Shown here: piece by piece, positions 5,093 through 6,213 of the stretch
How the letters are laid out: each line of letters starts with the position of its first letter
How positions within the stretch are numbered: position 1 is the first letter of the stretch
The notes under the pieces: model-generated
Database searches by the model: none
The model's input: the letters and a program-made list of their open reading frames with translations, nothing else
Told to the model about the DNA's origin: nothing
Program-made: the position numbers and the translations under genes
Assembly (NCBI GenBank): GCA_003451935.1
Contig: DMJA01000064.1
Span: 4,617 to 10,829, forward strand
DNA length: 6,213 bases
Direction of reading: 5' to 3'
From: Verrucomicrobiota bacterium
Lineage (GTDB): Bacteria; Verrucomicrobiota; Kiritimatiellia; CAIQIC01; Lenti-01

Positions 5093-5854
5093 TCAGCCCA
5101 GGGTGTTGAAGACCCGGGCGCGCGGCCGGGGCGCCAGCAGGGCGCTGGTGCTCATCTCGGGGGAGAGCATGTCCGATTCCGTCACCTCCACGCCGATGCG
5201 TCCCGCCTCCGTCCATTCGCAGATCCTGCGGCTCAGACTCATGTCGGGGCACGACGGATAGCCCGGGCCAAAGCGCGCCCCCTGCTTCCCTCCGAGGGGC
5301 TCGAGCATCTTCCGGTGCGCCCACTCGGCCACCGCGTCGGCATATTCCGCCGCAAAGCCCGTCCAGAAGAAATACTCCTGGTATTCCCCCCTCTCCTGCA
5401 TCCGCGCCAGCTCGGCGGAAGCGGCGGGATTGCCCACGGTGACCGCGAAAAAACCGACGGCATCCCCTTCCCTCGCAAAGAAATCGGGAATGCACAGTTT
5501 TTCGCGGATCTTCTGACGCGGAAATCCCAAAACCACCGATCCCCCCCCCTGCGGAAAGACCCTCAGCGTGTCGCCTTCGGGCTTGCACTTCAACCATGCC
5601 ACCGCCGCCTTGGGCACGAACAGGCGCTTTTCCGTGTTCTCTTTCATCAGCCGCTCGTAGTGCCCGCGCGCCTCCCCTTCGAGGATTTGCCGGTATTCCC
5701 CTTCCGAGAGGTTGCCCTTCTTATAGCCCCACCGCCCCACCAGCAGCGACATCCGCTCGATGAACGGATTCACCTCTTCCATCGGTGGCTCCCACACCTG
5801 CGCGCCCCAGAAGGGCGGAACAATCGGCTCGTCGTGCGGCGTTTCGCTGCTCAT
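5093..5854 (-). CDS. Stand-alone methionine synthase reactivation (SAM-binding) domain protein
   Basis: A 253-residue soluble protein matching the C-terminal activation domain of cobalamin-dependent methionine synthase, here a separate polypeptide. This domain binds S-adenosylmethionine and helps to re-methylate cob(II)alamin after the cofactor is oxidised, with an electron donor such as flavodoxin. Visible family signatures in order: PPFWG (13-17), the LVGRWGYKKG region (38-47, like ALFRGQW.FK.G), LGFPRQ (109-114) followed by LCIPDFF (120-126), GEYQEYFFWTGFAAE (156-170), the SAM-binding segment RFGPGYPSCPD (194-204), and TESDMLSPEMSTSALL (225-240). It lacks homocysteine, folate and B12 domains. 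The ATG at 5854 overlaps the stop of the MetH gene as ATGA; no Shine-Dalgarno is visible, so coupled translation is likely. An upstream in-frame start would run deep into the MetH gene and was rejected. A run of nine G occurs in codons 102-105. Confidence 0.92.
   Translation of the reverse strand: MSSETPHDEPIVPPFWGAQVWEPPMEEVNPFIERMSLLVGRWGYKKGNLSEGEYRQILEGEARGHYERLMKENTEKRLFVPKAAVAWLKCKPEGDTLRVFPQGGGSVVLGFPRQKIREKLCIPDFFAREGDAVGFFAVTVGNPAASAELARMQERGEYQEYFFWTGFAAEYADAVAEWAHRKMLEPLGGKQGARFGPGYPSCPDMSLSRRICEWTEAGRIGVEVTESDMLSPEMSTSALLAPRPRARVFNTLG
5541..5549 (-). repeat. G9 homopolymer inside the reactivation-domain gene
   Basis: Nine consecutive G on the coding strand encode part of QGGGS (residues 102-106), between two predicted strands. 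The frame is intact on both sides, and conserved motifs continue after it, so the length shown here is the in-frame one. A one-base change would remove the SAM-binding segment. Confidence 0.8.
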
Positions 5855-6213
5855 GGCTTGTTCGATTTCTGGATCGTCCCGGTTTCCTTCAGCTCCCGGA
5901 ACAGCGCCAGGCTGTCGAACGCGTCCCTGCAATAGCACACGGGGCCCGAATAGACCGGCTGGCAATCGTTCACGACGAAATTCTCCGTCAGCGCCGCGCC
6001 GCCCAGCAACACCGGAATGCGCAACCCCGCCGCTTCCATCGCCTTCAGGTTCTCGCGCATGATCTGCACCGATTTCACCAACAGGCCACTCATGCCCAGA
6101 ATGTCCGCCCTGGATTCGCGAACGGCCTCCACCATTTTTTCGATCGACACCTTCACACCGAGGTTCACCACCTGGTAGCCGTTGTTCGAGAGGATGATGT
6201 CCACCAGGTTCTT
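5851..6213 (-). CDS. metH: Cobalamin-dependent methionine synthase, B12-binding C-terminus (partial)
   Basis: The last 120 codons of a gene that continues past the right edge. The first visible residues, KNLVDIIL, continue the DxHDIGKN cobalamin motif, so the cobalt-ligating histidine lies just outside the window. Visible signatures of the Rossmann-like B12 domain are VVNLGVKV (15-22), the GMSGLLVKS loop (40-48) and LLGGAAL (69-75), then PVYSGPVCYCRDAF, as in MetH of cyanobacteria and actinobacteria. MetH transfers a methyl group from 5-methyltetrahydrofolate through cobalamin to homocysteine to make methionine. After the B12 domain the protein ends with a short polar tail (ELKETGTIQKSNKP) and a stop, about 300 residues earlier than E. 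coli MetH. The missing reactivation domain is encoded by the next gene, overlapping by four bases. Corrinoid methyltransferase proteins share the fold but lack this C-terminal signature and such a partner. Confidence 0.93.
   Translation of the reverse strand, partial: KNLVDIILSNNGYQVVNLGVKVSIEKMVEAVRESRADILGMSGLLVKSVQIMRENLKAMEAAGLRIPVLLGGAALTENFVVNDCQPVYSGPVCYCRDAFDSLALFRELKETGTIQKSNKP

Overview
The window is strongly GC-rich and every supported gene lies on the minus strand, so transcription runs from high to low coordinates. Two gene groups are present. The gene set points to the PVC superphylum (Verrucomicrobiota, Kiritimatiellota or Lentisphaerota): four consecutive genes have the order and character of the Amuc_1102-1101-1100-1099 pilus cluster of Akkermansia muciniphila. 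This taxonomic reading is inference from gene content, and I could run no search.

Right end (5093-6213): a split cobalamin-dependent methionine synthase. The end of a MetH polypeptide stops directly after its B12-binding domain (5851-6213, cut by the window edge). A separate gene for the reactivation domain (5093-5854) starts in a 4-base ATGA overlap with it.

Middle and left (1-5058): a good sigma-70-type promoter (5029-5058) in the 131-base gap precedes a five-gene operon for an envelope-spanning type IV pilus-like assembly complex. In order of transcription: a secreted Amuc_1102-like protein (4341-4961); a PilM actin-like ATPase fused to a PilN-like membrane protein (2607-4316); an Amuc_1100-like, PilO-like bitopic protein (1594-2610); an Amuc_1099-like bitopic protein with a four-cysteine zinc-ribbon-like motif and two calcium-loop repeats, in the PilP position (530-1597); and the first 147 codons of an exported protein with a long Ala/Glu/Pro-rich tract (1-441), in the position of the PilQ/Amuc_1098 secretin. 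The layout can be read as pilM-N-O-P-Q with M and N fused and an extra exported protein in front. PilM-N, 1100 and 1099 are joined by 4-base stop/start overlaps. The last gene is set apart by 88 bases that contain a perfect 24-bp palindrome.

No tRNA, rRNA, CRISPR array, insertion sequence or clear intrinsic terminator was seen. No gene-free stretch exceeds 131 bases. The long plus-strand reading frames are antisense shadows of the GC-rich minus-strand genes.
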